Source of the DNA: Pythium myriotylum
Taxonomy: Eukaryota; Oomycota; Peronosporomycetes; Pythiales; Pythiaceae
DNA length: 64,000 bases
NCBI GenBank assembly: GCA_023091665.1
Contig: JALJCQ010000030.1
Location: 994,501-1,058,500, forward strand
Direction of reading: 5' to 3'
Position 1 is the first letter of the stretch, and the number at the start of each line of letters is the position of its first letter. Both the position numbers and the translations under genes were made by a program. This document shows, one piece after another, positions 1 to 10,896 of this stretch. The notes under the pieces are model-generated. The model was given only the letters and a program-made list of their open reading frames with translations. It searched no databases and was not told the origin of the DNA.

Positions 1-1034
1 TCCATACGAGCAGACGGAACTGGACCCTTGTTCGGTCTCTTGTGCTCTGAAGTGGTTTTGGGTTGGCTGAAAATGTTGCGGCAGTAGATACCGCGACCAA
101 CATCTTCTAGCCTCTTCGGGCAACCAGCCTTGCGGTGGTTCTCTCCGGGTACATTGTACTTTCCCGCACAGTAAAAGCACTCATCACTGTCGGGTCCAGC
201 AGCGGCTTTCCGCTTCTGGCCGGTCAAAACGTGGCTCTTGACAGCGTTTGCCACCTTTTTGACCTTCTTGCTGGCCTGAACAGGGTTTGCCGCAACCCTA
301 TCCATTGCCAGGATTTGCGCCTTTGATTTGTTCCCAAAAACATTGCGCAGCCTTTCCACAGTTTTATCAACCGTGAACTCTTCGGCGGTAAACACCACAG
401 TGGATCCCCAGTACTCGCTCGGGAGCAAAGACAGGACCCTGAGCAGCATCGTCTGAGATGGGATCAGATGCAGCCGCTCTGTGGGTTGACGACTTAGGGT
501 TTGGGCCCCAAGACGGTTGATCCGGTTCCTCACGGAGTTCAGCGCCGAGACCAGCTGTTGGACAGACGCAAAGTCTGAAGCCAACACGGCCTCAAACTCT
601 TGGAGCAAATCCACCATGCCGCGTGCCCCGCTCTGGCCGTAATAGCTCTCGAGCTGTGTCCATAGAACGGGCAATTTCTCCACGTTCACAGACACTGACA
701 GTTGGCTTCGGTAGGTTTCGGGCAGCGTTTGGTTCAGCATGTCCCGAAGGTACCACTCTTGCTCCTTCGTCATCAACTTGAGCAGCTCTACCTTGTTCTT
801 TTCTTCCTCAGTGGCATTCTCACCCACTTTTGGAAATTCGGGGTCCTTGACTAGCAATTCCCCGTAAGAAAAGGCTGGCTTCTGGTCTTTGTTCTTCATG
901 GCCTTTACTCGGGCAGCTGTGCTGACCCTTTCAAGGTGAGAAAGGACCGACTCCTCCCATGATGCGAACTGACGCTTCTCGCCACTAAAGGCAAGGCCGG
1001 CGAACTCTGCCATCTTGCTTGACTCTTTGACCAT
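1..1034 (-). CDS. Copia-type retrotransposon gag, 5' part (runs off left edge)
   Basis: The minus strand is open without a stop from an ATG at 1034 to the window edge, about 344 codons. The protein begins MVKESSKMAEFAGLAF and has the layout of Ty1/Copia gag (UBN2-like): an N-terminal F-x-W-x(2)-V region, a central helical part with WTQLESYYG and LLRVLSLLPSEYWG, then a basic stretch and a zinc knuckle, CFYC...GENHRKAGC (about residues 287-306). Gag would package element RNA in cytoplasmic particles. The knuckle spacing C-x2-C-x10-H-x4-C is wider than the usual x4 spacing. The start lies 9 nt from the inferred LTR end, so there is little room for a primer-binding site. No frameshift is visible, so this copy may be young. 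Protease, integrase and RT would lie outside the window. Confidence 0.75.
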   Translation of the reverse strand, partial: MVKESSKMAEFAGLAFSGEKRQFASWEESVLSHLERVSTAARVKAMKNKDQKPAFSYGELLVKDPEFPKVGENATEEEKNKVELLKLMTKEQEWYLRDMLNQTLPETYRSQLSVSVNVEKLPVLWTQLESYYGQSGARGMVDLLQEFEAVLASDFASVQQLVSALNSVRNRINRLGAQTLSRQPTERLHLIPSQTMLLRVLSLLPSEYWGSTVVFTAEEFTVDKTVERLRNVFGNKSKAQILAMDRVAANPVQASKKVKKVANAVKSHVLTGQKRKAAAGPDSDECFYCAGKYNVPGENHRKAGCPKRLEDVGRGIYCRNIFSQPKTTSEHKRPNKGPVPSARM

Positions 1035-1042
1035 ACTTGAAA

Positions 1043-1303
1043 TGTTGGAATGAACACAGCAAGACTCTATTGAATAAAAGTTCCCTTTATTATTCGTTCC
1101 CTTTAATCCTAGTTGCTAGCTCTAGACGTGCTCAGTCTGAAGCAAAAAGGAAAGTGAGCTCCACTTTCCTCGCTTCTTGTTCCTCATCGCACTGGTTGTT
1201 GGCCTCGGTCAGGCCGGAGAGGTTGCCACCCATCCGTCCAGTCTGACCGAGGCCTTTACCGAATTGCACTTGTATAAAACTGTATTAAACATAGAGTCTA
1301 ACA
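1043..1303 (-). repeat. Putative 5' LTR of the Copia-type element
   Basis: Read on the minus strand, a 261-bp block starts TGTTAGACTC and ends ATTCCAACA, giving the TG...CA ends and short TGTTrG inverted termini expected of an LTR, directly before the gag ATG. It holds a TATA-like TTTTATAC, a 12-bp perfect inverted repeat (1201-1212 with 1243-1254) and a 9-bp stem (1148-1156 with 1162-1170). The second LTR is outside the window, so the borders are inferred from termini and position only. GTATC (1304-1308) would be one copy of a 5-bp target duplication. Confidence 0.5.
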
Positions 1304-2751
1304 GTATCATACAAAAAAAATGGATTGACCGTCACCCCCTTCCGATTCCTTCCTCTTCGTGCTCATAGATAAAACACACGATCAAACAAAAAACCGTCCG
1401 AACCGCACCAACTAACTACTTACCACAGCTAAAACAAACACTGGAGGAAATGATCACCTCTCCCTCGCGAATATGTGGTGTATGTGAACAGCCAGTTGAC
1501 AGGAATCCTCGCCACTCTCTTGGCCATATTAAACTCGACTATTTCTGCTCAACTCGAGCGCTGGTGTGCGTGGTAATCGACACGGTTGCAACGAGAGCAA
1601 ATCTCGGCACAGACCGACTGTCTTTCGCACACGTCACTATGTGCCCGCCACCATTGTGATACTCTCGCTGGTACACCTAAGGATGCACCCAGCTAATTTG
1701 ATAGGACTCAGCGGAGTAATAACCTGAAAGGATCCAGCAGAACGTAGAAGCACGCGTCCGGTCCGAACTACAGTACCCATGTTTGTATGTCCAGTGCTTC
1801 GCTCCCGGTCTTGGCGACCTGCAGGTCTTCCTTCATTTTTTCAAGAGGCAACCAACACGGTACTGTTTTTTTCTGGCCTACTGGACAGAGTCGAACTGAA
1901 CCGATGCTTGCGCCCGTTTGCCCGTGGTTGCCGGGCAGGCCAGTGGCCTGCCTGACACTCGGATGTGATACCTCCTCAAGGTGATATGGATACAGATCAG
2001 ATCAGGTTTGCGAGAGAGAGAGTGTGTGTCAGTTACCCAAACGTTGAGCACTCCGCGAAATGGATCCTGTTCTAGTATCCTGTTCTAGTAGTGTCCGGCG
2101 ACACAAATGATCACACTCGAATGTCAACCTTACTTCCTACTCCCACCGTCATCGTGGCTCTCGCTCTAGACGCATAATGGTTTGCTAACTCTTCTTCGCT
2201 AAGCCGGCCCCAAGTTCGGCGAGTCTCATCCCTCAGGCCAATTACGGCATCCACGATTACACCGCGGCACTCGGTGATCTGTGAGGACCTGGACGACACG
2301 TCCACACGACGGGTCTCGGGACGAGATGACACAGCGTTTTGAGACATGCTCAGGGAGTGTAAACTGTACCTTCACGTACAGACAAGCAAGTTACTTAACC
2401 TTTAGTCTCGACACGGCCTACCCGTACGCCCGACAAAAAAACGTTTTGCCTCACCCGTCGTGGTCTGGCCAAAACTAGCGCGTGGGTCGTAAAGAAGCGA
2501 TAGATAGCTGCTCCCAAACTATTTTTCGGTCGCAAATGAGTGGCCAAGACCGACGGGAAATGCTCTCATGAGATTGCGCGGGCATCAGGTTCACGCTGTG
2601 ACGACCTCGAACAAAGCGGAACTGCTCCAGTGTGCACCTCGCTCGAGGTGTACATTGTTGCTGAAGCCGCTTTAGAGTGACTTGTTTCTACTCAACATAT
2701 ATAACATAAAGTCACCATATATTCTCGTATACAAACTTCCATACAAACTAT
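1304..2751. other. Non-coding, no gene recognised
   Basis: Only short, unrelated open frames without recognisable domains are present. There is a perfect 13-bp tandem duplication at 2064-2089 and a short GA/GT-rich run near 2010-2026. The stretch probably consists of old repeat debris between the retrotransposon and the MITE. Confidence 0.5.
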
Positions 2752-2762
2752 CTCACATGGGG

Positions 2763-3279
2763 ATAACCTTTTTTTTGGGTCCCCAGGGGCCAGGTCCCAC
2801 TTGGGTCCCACCTCCGTTGTGGTAATATTACCACAGCAACTTGTTTTCAACTTTGTCTAGAGAAGGATAAGTGCGTGAATAGACGTAGCAACCGTGTCTA
2901 TAAGGATCCAATATAGATTCACTAACGTGTGGATAGATCCACTAACGTGTGGCGCTACGTTCGCGCCGACACGCCGACCTCCGCTTCGCTTCGGTGGCTC
3001 TGTAGTCGGCACGAGCCTCGCGTATTTAAAGAAAGTGGGCTCTGGACGTCGGCAAGCTTCGTCTCACTCCGGCAGGCGACCTGCGGCGCGGACCCCGGGT
3101 TGGCAATACCCCCCTACGGGGAAGGGGGCCCCCGCTGCCTTCGGTCGTACTGCCTCATGATCGCAGTAGGGTAATGCGGTTATTTTTTAAACAAGATGTA
3201 ATATATCCCTAATTTAGTACAGCTTCCACCCGGGACCCAAGTGGGACCTTGGCCCCTGGGGACCCAAAATAGAATTTAC
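2763..3279. mobile_element. MITE, probable non-autonomous Mutator-like element, with 11-bp TSD
   Basis: The ends are inverted repeats: 2763-2811 reads inward as [a/g]taa...tttt followed by GGGTCCCCAGGGGCCA and GGTCCCACTTGGGTCCC, and the reverse complement of 3230-3279 gives the same series with a one-base indel. The element is flanked by a perfect direct repeat CTCACATGGGG at 2752-2762 and 3280-3290. An 11-bp duplication fits Mutator-like transposons (9-11 bp). The 517-bp interior has no transposase and includes a GC-rich block (about 2960-3170) and an 18-bp palindrome at 2818-2835. An autonomous partner would lie elsewhere in the genome. Confidence 0.75.
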
Positions 3280-3324
3280 CTCACATGGGGCGTTCCGGTA
3301 TGATTGTAGCCACGTTACCGGCAC

Positions 3325-3376
3325 GCTTTTGCTGTGGAGTCTGGACATTAAAATGTCCAGTCTCCACAGCAAAAGC
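3325..3376. repeat. 52-bp near-perfect inverted repeat (hairpin)
   Basis: Arms 3325-3349 and 3352-3376 are reverse complements with one mismatch and a two-base centre. Such a head-to-head structure can be two fused transposon ends or a hairpin-forming remnant. It begins 35 bp to the right of the MITE target duplication. Confidence 0.8.
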
Positions 3377-4852
3377 AAAATTAAAATTTTGACGGCCAGC
3401 TGGGTGCTGATGCCGTCTTCAGCAAGAGCTCTATGTCCCCGAAACGTTGGTGAACGTGTTGTTCATGTATCGCACAACCACCCGATCGGCACAGCCACCA
3501 TGGACTTCTGCGCTCCAGGTCGGCGTTCAACGGTGGCACCACCAGGTAACTGCACACAACGCCATGGCCACAGCACTGGCCACTCACGTGACGGAAGCTC
3601 ACTCCCCGAGCCTTGCCCGCCACCCCACCGGCAGGGACTGCCCCACAGACCTGCCCCAGCTCCTCGCCTCCGACTTACATCCCTGGCTAGCCAGCCAGGT
3701 TGACCCACGGTAATACCGGAACGCACTGAGCTCCAGCTATTAGGGTACATTTATTGCGCTCAATAGGCTTCATCTTCATCATCACTTCTGCGCTCCAGCA
3801 AATCAGCGCTAGGATGGCTGGGCTTGCCTAAGCAAGCTCTCGTGCTCCATGAGCCCAGTCGCATACACATCCTGAAACCCCCCGCCAGAGGCGCTTCGTC
3901 AACGCGGAATAGCCTGCGTGTACACAAATCTCGCGTGGGGCCTACGAGGTCCCAGCGTCCCCCAATTCCCACATCGGCGCCACTGCCTAATGCACCTGGT
4001 ATTCTTCGACAGAGGATTGTGCGGCAATCCAGGACCTCGTGGAGGAGTAGCGATCATCGTTCCGGCCACCTCCAGCCATGCTTCGAGAACGCCACTACCA
4101 ATACCCCACAACATGATTCACACTTAGTTGACCCAAACGTTTTCATCTTCACGATCGTGATCCTTCTTTGGTAAATTCTCTGAGAAAAAGACGTTGGCGA
4201 TGTGGATTCCCGATGATTCCCATCCCAAGGCTGTCAGCTAGGAAGACGTTCTCACTGGTTGCTGTTGCGACGTGCGATCTGTGTCTGTGCTATATTGTGT
4301 AAGAATGCTCGCCCTGGACACGCCTAAACCAACCATTGGTAAATTTATATGAGCGGCTGTCGAGGTCGAAAACCACATACTCAACCCATCGCCGTCTTTA
4401 CATCTCTAAGACGATCGTCGCAGAGAATTAAAAGTGCGTATCTCATTCGCGACATCTGCGCAGCCACCACCAGCACAAGTCAATGTACTGCACAGCCGGG
4501 GCGGCGTGTCCCAGTGGAAAGGCACCTGCTTCACTCTTACGAACACAGACATCGACGGCACCAGCCAGCAATTCGTGAAGCAGTCCTATCTCTGGGTTGC
4601 CTGGCTTGAGACTAATGTGACTTACGACTCGTGCCGTTGGATCTCTGGGATGGGTTCACTTGGTGTTCAAAGTACAGTAGTATCCATGAGCAATACGAGA
4701 ATGACGAGACTCCGCGAGACGACGACATAGTAAAGTACGTACGCGCAGTCATCAGTCTAGTGGCATCCCTGCGTTTTGAAATTTTAGATTACTCAAATTG
4801 ATCATTAGTGAATTTCGAGAAAGTCAACACCGAACTCCTGCAAAACTGTCGT
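3377..4852. other. Low-density region with retroelement debris
   Basis: No intact gene is visible. The plus-strand frame around 3918-4127 contains FFDRGLCGNPGPRGGVAIIV, which resembles the first strand of retroelement RNase H domains (D-G-x-x-R-G-N-P-G-P) with the catalytic context eroded. A second open frame (4434-4730, + strand, 98 codons) has no recognisable domain and may be a gene fragment. Confidence 0.3.
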
Positions 4853-5614
4853 CTAGAAACTCATTCTCTTGTGCTCCTCCCCAGCGTCCTCATCAAACAG
4901 ACAGGACAACGCGTCGAGGATCTCGTGGTCTTCAGGCAAATCGTCCCCACCTGCAAACTGCAACGGCTGCAGATGTTCTGGTGGGTGTTGCGTGGCCAGC
5001 AATGGGCTGGCAGTGTCATCGATATGATTTTGCCGAATGTGGCGGCGAAGATTGCCAGTGGTGGTGAAGACGCGACCACAATTGCCAATCTCGCAGCGAT
5101 ACTCGTCCGACTCGTCGAAGTGAGTCATCATGTGTCGCTCGAGCTTCTCCTCGTTCGGGAACGTGCAGTCGCAGCCGTCGATGAGGCACTCGAGCGCCGT
5201 GTCGAGCCACGGGTGTTGCACACGCTTGTGGCGGGCCAAGTTGCCCGAAGTTGTGAACCTCTTGCCACACGAGCTCACAGGGCAGTCGAACGGCTTCTCG
5301 CCCGTGTGGGATTTGATGTGGTCTTTGAGTGTATACTTGCGCTTGAAGGACCGCGAGCAACCCGGGAATGTACACACGAACGGACGTACTTCCGGTGTAC
5401 TGCTTTCGTCTGGCATTGACTCGTTCGAAGACGAGGACGAGGAGCGACTCGCACGCAGCGCGGCGTGGTCCCCGCGACCGTGGTGGTCGTGTTGGTTGGT
5501 CACAGCGGCTCGACTCGCCATGGCACAGGGGAATTGATAATGAGGATGAGGATGGGATCGCCTCGTCAATCGTGTGGGCCCATTGCTGTTCCATTTTGTG
5601 AGCGGCGATGGCAT
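4853..5614 (-). CDS. C2H2 zinc-finger protein 1 of 5 (four fingers)
   Basis: Likely DNA-binding transcription factor. Four fingers, all with C-x4-C spacing (TFIIIA style), follow a Ser-rich N terminus: [76 protein letters not shown]. The first linker is the canonical TGEKPF. Beyond the fingers is a short acidic tail containing [13 protein letters not shown], a motif shared with the four paralogues downstream. The longest frame gives 253 residues; an internal ATG at 5521 sits in a better context (gccATGG) and would give 222, closer to the paralogues' short N termini. I see no intron. The targets are unknown. Confidence 0.85.
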   Translation of the reverse strand: MPSPLTKWNSNGPTRLTRRSHPHPHYQFPCAMASRAAVTNQHDHHGRGDHAALRASRSSSSSSNESMPDESSTPEVRPFVCTFPGCSRSFKRKYTLKDHIKSHTGEKPFDCPVSSCGKRFTTSGNLARHKRVQHPWLDTALECLIDGCDCTFPNEEKLERHMMTHFDESDEYRCEIGNCGRVFTTTGNLRRHIRQNHIDDTASPLLATQHPPEHLQPLQFAGGDDLPEDHEILDALSCLFDEDAGEEHKRMSF

Positions 5615-8076
5615 GTCCTATCAAAGTGAATGCGTGACGCGGACGAGGTTGTCTCGCGACTCCGCACGGCCTTTCCGTGCGGATCTACAGAAGAAGGGCG
5701 TCAGCCGCTGGCAGCGTAGCACAGGTGTTGATTCCAAAATGGAGCAAGGACTGCTTCCCACAGCCGTCGTAGAAGGATTATCCAAGTTCGCTAAGGGTGG
5801 ACCCCGAAAAGCACGGGAAATCTGAAGCTGGCGCCACAATCGCGGGAAACGTGATAGATCCAGAACCGGGGAACGTGTGGCTCTGCCTGGATATCAGGAG
5901 CAGAGGCGATGCAGCACCCTTCACGACTGGTTCCGGCGAGACGCTGGCGAGCGGACGGTATCGCTCCGCGTCCATTGAGTGTTGCGGTGTCGCTGACGTC
6001 GAGTCAGCCAGGTTGGCTCATCCCTCTGTCCTATAGAGTGGGACCAACTCCTCTCTGAATTTCCTGTGGCTACGACCGTCGTATGCTCCCACTCTGACGC
6101 AGAGATTGTGTGTGACGCGTCCATCCAGAACCAGATTGGCAATTCCGACGTACGAACGAAATGGCAGGTAACCTGTTGCGGCCTCCTGAGGTGAACACTT
6201 GAGTCCCAGCCAGCCGGCGAGGTCAACTCGCTTGACCGCAGTCAGAGCCGAGCCTGCCCTTGCTGAAACCTCAGCTAGAATTGGCGTATGTTCACGAATC
6301 AATCAGTCGCACAGGATGAGATAGGCGGGTGATTTCGCGCACGAGAAGGGATGGGCGCCACACTGGGCGCCAGTCCCTTTATCGCGGAACTCGAGGTGTC
6401 CGAGGCGTGCCGACCACTTCTTGCCAAAGTAGCCTCGCTAGGATCCAACGGGATCTGATTCACCTCAAAAATTGGGTCCGCGAGGACTCCTCGGTAGACG
6501 AAAGAGGACTCACTTCGCTGCGCTGCCCACGGCCACTCTTCCTCGGTCCATGAGCAATCTCGCCTTGCTGAAAATTCGCAATGCTTGGAACGACGCGTCG
6601 TCATCAGAGCCATAGTACCGACAGGCGGTGATATCGTGACTTCGCAGAGATAACGAATCAACTGATCCTGAGACCGCCTTTACATCTTCACCTTGAATTG
6701 CCTTCTTCGGATACGGGCACCCACGAATGGAACCTTGCGCGATGAGCTGCCTCGTGATGTTCGACGGCGGGTGTTCATTGCGATCTCATCCCGCGCGTCT
6801 TTCTCCATAGATCAAGAGTCCACATTCGTGAGTCTCATTGCTCTGGCGACCGTGGAAGCAGGCTTCCCTGGACGGCGCACTAGAATCCTTCGCCCCATCG
6901 TGCTGTTGAATATTTACAGAGTCGGTTGGTTCTACGAATTGTACCGGCTGCCAACGGCCTCAATTGCGGCGGCTTGGGATCATCGTGTCGCCAGACATGC
7001 TCCAATCGCGATTTCCATAGACAAATTGGTGTCGTATCAGTAGTATGGATACAAGGTATGGTCCTTCAACGAGTCGGTGCTATGTTTACCAGAGCAAACG
7101 TTTCCAACATCGCTGTGAGCCTGACTATCCATCATCCCAAAGTCTTCAAGATCACGGACAGAGACATAGACACTGGGGGTAAACCAGGCGGGGGCCCACA
7201 CTAAGCTCAACAATCAAAGCTGCTGTGGTCGCTGCCAAGCGCGATTGAACCCATGAATCCCGACACGACGATAGTCGACGTCGCCCCATGAGCCGTTGAG
7301 CGGACCAGTTGGCCTGGCGTTTTTGTCTTGACGATATAGCCAGCATCCTGGTATAGAGGTTGTTGATGAGTTTAATGTGTACGGGAAACTACTCCGTTCG
7401 CACGAACGCTACACTTATCCCGGTGGGGCCACATCGTTGCGTCGCCCAACTGCTCTCTCTTTCTCATCGGAGTCGCGTGTTTTCTTGGCGCCAATTTTTC
7501 CCGAACCCGTCGTTTGTCGCATCGCACAGACCAGATCCGGATCCCATAGTCTGTTCAGCATTGGGATGTTTGCAAGCTCTGGACCTTGACGCTGCATCAT
7601 GATGACTGGCACCAGCACTGATCTCCACAAATCATTTGTGAACAGAATTTATTATAGTGGATTTGAATCTGTCTCCCAGGTGAGGGGTTCCGATAGGTAT
7701 TGTTTTTACATGAATTTTAATGTAAGCTTTTGATTGATGGTGGACTAGTCGATTGGTTGTGGAGTTGAAGGTCTTCTTTTGTCGAATGACCAACTTCCTT
7801 GCGCCTGTGACCCCGTCTCCCATGCCCCGATCTATCTAGAGAATGCGAAACCATTCGGCGTGGATGTCGCCTGTTGTCCAAACAACTCGCCAACTTCGTT
7901 CGGCCTCGGCCAATGGCATAGAGAGAAAGGAGGCTCGATTTGGACGAGCCATTCGCAAATCTGTAATGGCTGGTAAATACGGGCGCTATCCTCAGTCCAC
8001 TTGAGTCCATTCCGTCCTCTACCAACAAGTGCAACGAGCGTCAGTATTAATACTTCGCAATCCGACTCAGTCGACC
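5615..8076. other. 2.5-kb region without a supportable gene
   Basis: It lies between divergently oriented zinc-finger genes 1 and 2. Several short frames occur on both strands (for example 6299-6661 minus, 6693-7043 plus), but none has a recognisable domain, good start context or splice-joined continuation. The DNA looks like decayed repeats. Confidence 0.4.
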
Positions 8077-8544
8077 ATGGAACCTCTCGATCGCCCCCAC
8101 GCCTGCGAGTTTCCCGGCTGCGGTCGTCGGTTCAAGCGCCGCTACACACTCAATGAGCACGTCAAGACCCATTCGGGCGCCTCGCGGTTCCAGTGCCCAG
8201 TAGCCTCTTGTGGCAAGAGCTTCGCGACCGTTGGGAACCTCTCGCGCCACAAGCGTAGCCACCCGTGGCTCGACGAGTCGTTCGAGTGCCTTGTCGAGGA
8301 CTGCGGCTGCGTCTTCCCGACCGAGAGCAAGCTGCAGCGGCACGTGACCATGGCCCACTTTGCCGAGTCTACGCATGTCTGCCCTCAGGCCTACTGCGGG
8401 AGCGCCTTCTCGACCGCTGGGAATCTCCGGCGACATATGAAGACACGCCACCCCGAAGTGGTCAGTCAAGAAGAACCTCTTCCCCAGCCGCCGTCCACGC
8501 CCACAGACGACGAGATTCTCGAGACACTTAGCCTTTTGTTTTAG
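8077..8544 (+). CDS. C2H2 zinc-finger protein 2 of 5 (four fingers)
   Basis: A compact 155-residue protein. The ATG at 8077 is in a strong context (accATGG) and precedes finger 1 by only about ten residues (MEPLDRPHACEF). Fingers: CEFPGCGRRFKRRYTLNEH, CPVASCGKSFATVGNLSRH, CLVEDCGCVFPTESKLQRH, CPQAYCGSAFSTAGNLRRH. It ends with the family motif DDEILETLSLLF directly at the C terminus. It is the only plus-strand member of the cluster and the shortest. It is presumably a nuclear DNA-binding factor whose fingers 2 and 4 contact DNA like those of its paralogues. No intron. Confidence 0.85.
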   Translation: MEPLDRPHACEFPGCGRRFKRRYTLNEHVKTHSGASRFQCPVASCGKSFATVGNLSRHKRSHPWLDESFECLVEDCGCVFPTESKLQRHVTMAHFAESTHVCPQAYCGSAFSTAGNLRRHMKTRHPEVVSQEEPLPQPPSTPTDDEILETLSLLF

Positions 8545-8865
8545 AGCATCAGTAACTAAGGTATTATTAAGTGGTATCAACCTGCTCGTCGTCAGTAACT
8601 GGTGTACATCGTGGTGACAAATGCGTCTTGACTGTTGAGTGGGTTCAGTTGAGGTGTCCTGACTCACACCGAACACATCCCCCTCTACAGAGAAGTACCG
8701 TGTGACGAGGAGATGTGAAGGCGGCTGGTCTGTCCAGTGGCCAGAAGCGTCCAGCGAGAAGTGGTGAGTAGCCACATGCAACAAGATCCTTCAAGATCTT
8801 GGGTTGATGTCCCGCCGCTTTATTCATTTGCATAACAAGCCTCAATGGTCTTGGATTTTGGTGCG
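8545..8865. other. Intergenic between converging zinc-finger genes 2 and 3
   Basis: This 321-bp gap between convergent 3' ends holds no further gene that I can see. Confidence 0.6.
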
Positions 8866-9480
8866 TCAATCGAACAAACATGCGAGCGTCTCCAGCAGCT
8901 CGGCGTCTGTATAGGACACTCTGGTGCTGACAGCTTCTCCGCTCCAAAAGTCGGGGCTCCACGTCAACACAGCCCTTGGGTGCATTGCCACGTCGTCCAC
9001 GCCCATCGGACTGAGAGGACTGGTCTTGGTGGGTGGTCGTAGCGGTGGTGGTCGCGTCGTAGCGTGGTGTAGCTTCAAGTGGCGGCGGAGGTTACCCGTT
9101 GTCGAGAACGCGCGGCCGCACTGGCTGGCTGGACACACATGCGACTGGCTACTGAAGTGGACGAGCGTCATGTGACGCTCGAGCTGGGTCTCGGTTGAGA
9201 ACGTGCACCCGCACTCCGGAACTAAACATTCATTTGGAGCATCAAGCCACGGATGTTGCATTCGCTTGTGGCGCCAGAGGTTGCCCGAAGTCGTGAAGCT
9301 ACGCTGGCATGTCGGCACGGGGCAAACGAATGGCTTGGTGCCCGTGTGGGTCTTGGTGTGCTCGGTGAGCGTGGACCGACGGCGGAAGCACTTTCCGCAT
9401 TGAGCACACGCATGTGGCCTTGAGGCGTCGGGAACACGAGAAACTGTGTAGCGCCTGGGGGTGTGTATGCCTTGGATCAT
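8866..9480 (-). CDS. C2H2 zinc-finger protein 3 of 5 (four fingers)
   Basis: 204 residues, single exon, ATG at 9480. Finger 1 is the only one in the family with C-x2-C spacing (CAQCGKCFRRRSTLTEH). Fingers 2-4 keep C-x4-C ([57 protein letters not shown]). A Pro/Thr-rich spacer leads to the C-terminal motif DAELLETLACLFD. Finger 1 linker is TGTKPF, a near-canonical DNA-binding linker. It is convergent with gene 2 and in the same orientation as gene 4. Predicted nuclear factor; targets unknown. Confidence 0.85.
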   Translation of the reverse strand: MIQGIHTPRRYTVSRVPDASRPHACAQCGKCFRRRSTLTEHTKTHTGTKPFVCPVPTCQRSFTTSGNLWRHKRMQHPWLDAPNECLVPECGCTFSTETQLERHMTLVHFSSQSHVCPASQCGRAFSTTGNLRRHLKLHHATTRPPPLRPPTKTSPLSPMGVDDVAMHPRAVLTWSPDFWSGEAVSTRVSYTDAELLETLACLFD

Positions 9481-10122
9481 CTCGGTCGTTGATCTCGGTG
9501 AGGTCTTGGTAGGGGAGCGTGGTCAAGTGCTTGTGTAGTTCGAAGGCGATTGCAAAATGGTACTCGGGGTAATTCCTGCTGTTCAACGCTGAGGTGGGTA
9601 GAGCCCGCGCAAAGTGGTCGGCGCGACTCAGCTCCTCCTTTGCCAATAGGTAATTGGGCTGATCCGATGTAGTGGATGATCTGCTATTGTTTCGATAAAG
9701 AACTCTAGGCGGATCGGACGTGCATGTCGATCTCGTTACCTGCCAGATGCCGCGACGGTATGCAATGTGGTGAAATTGGCTTTCCCAACTTCATCAAACG
9801 CGCGGAGAGATAGAGCGAGTGGGAGAGCCGATGCCGCTGGGATGGGACGGAAGTCACGCGCCGGCGCGTGAGCTCGGCCCTTGCATACTTCTCAGCAAGC
9901 ATTCCTTCATGGGACGTGGCTTGGAAGCCTCAGTAATTCGGGGTGGCTACTATTTATGGTCGAAAATGAAACGGTAATCAGAGCACGAGTCAACTGGCTT
10001 CGTAAAAGCTGATGTGTTGAGACTTTCCACCTGCTACTCGCATCAAGACAAGCGCCAGAGACCGGCCTTTCGTACTCCCGATGGCTATTGATCGTCTGGA
10101 GAAGGGTTTTGATGGGTATGTA
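9481..10122. other. Intergenic, no gene recognised
   Basis: This is the upstream region of zinc-finger gene 3 and downstream region of gene 4. Only short frames of shadow type are present. Confidence 0.5.
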
Positions 10123-10896
10123 TTAGTCGAAGAGACAGGCTAACACCTCGAGCAGTTCATCGTCGACGCTGTGGAGGAGGCGAGAGTCATTTAAACTATG
10201 GGGTCGCCACTGTACCTCCTCACGGGCCTCTTTTACTTGGTCTACGGCTGTGGGGCTTCGCGCCTCTTTCTTGGTTCGTGGAGTTCGGTAGTGCTGCCTC
10301 CGTTTAGTCTCCTGGGCGAGCACGTCCTCGTGGTGCTGCTTCATGTGACGCCGGAGATTGCCCGCGGAGCAGAACGCCCGCCCGCAACGCTTGACTGGAC
10401 ACGAGTGCGACGACTGGCCAAAATGGACCATCTCCATGTGCCGCTCGAGCTTAGCCTCGCTGGGGAACTTGCATCCACAGTCTTTCACGAGGCACTCGAG
10501 TGGAGCGTCGAGCCACGGGTGTTGGAGCCGTTTGTGGCGAGAGAGGTTCCCCGAGGTCGTGAACTTGCGCAAGCACGTGCCCACCGGACACCGGAAGGCC
10601 TTGGTGCCCGTGTGGGTCGCAATGTGTTCCGTGAGCGTGGATCGTCGGCGGAAGGACTTGTTACAGCCCGGGATCTCGCAGGCGAACGGCCGACGCGTCC
10701 GGTCATCGCACTCGGTTGATGGTGGACTAGTTTCGCAGCGTGGAGGACAAGGAAGATCGTCAACTGAGCGCATGTCCACCTGACTCGAGAGATCTTTGGC
10801 TTGGTCGTCGAAGCGCGTCAGGAATACGCACTGTTCAACGGTGGACATGATCATTGTCGACGAAGGTCCAAGCGAGTGGAATCCGGTTTGTTGCAT
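10123..10896 (-). CDS. C2H2 zinc-finger protein 4 of 5 (four fingers)
   Basis: 257 residues, single exon, ATG at 10896 (MQQTGFHSLGP), with the longest N terminus in the group (about 70 residues before finger 1). Fingers: CEIPGCNKSFRRRSTLTEH, CPVGTCLRKFTTSGNLSRH, CLVKDCGCKFPSEAKLERH, CPVKRCGRAFCSAGNLRRH. A basic, then acidic linker follows, ending in DDELLEVLACLFD. Its fingers are most like those of gene 5 (fingers 3 and 4 nearly identical), so the two are probably the most recent duplicates of the cluster. Confidence 0.85.
   Translation of the reverse strand: MQQTGFHSLGPSSTMIMSTVEQCVFLTRFDDQAKDLSSQVDMRSVDDLPCPPRCETSPPSTECDDRTRRPFACEIPGCNKSFRRRSTLTEHIATHTGTKAFRCPVGTCLRKFTTSGNLSRHKRLQHPWLDAPLECLVKDCGCKFPSEAKLERHMEMVHFGQSSHSCPVKRCGRAFCSAGNLRRHMKQHHEDVLAQETKRRQHYRTPRTKKEARSPTAVDQVKEAREEVQWRPHSLNDSRLLHSVDDELLEVLACLFD

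Noticed and set aside
2818..2835. TAATATTAC nonanucleotide in an 18-bp palindrome, resembling a geminivirus-type replication origin
   Set aside because: The nonamer is in the palindrome centre rather than in a hairpin loop, no Rep gene is near, and it lies inside the MITE; an AT-rich palindrome gives this by chance.
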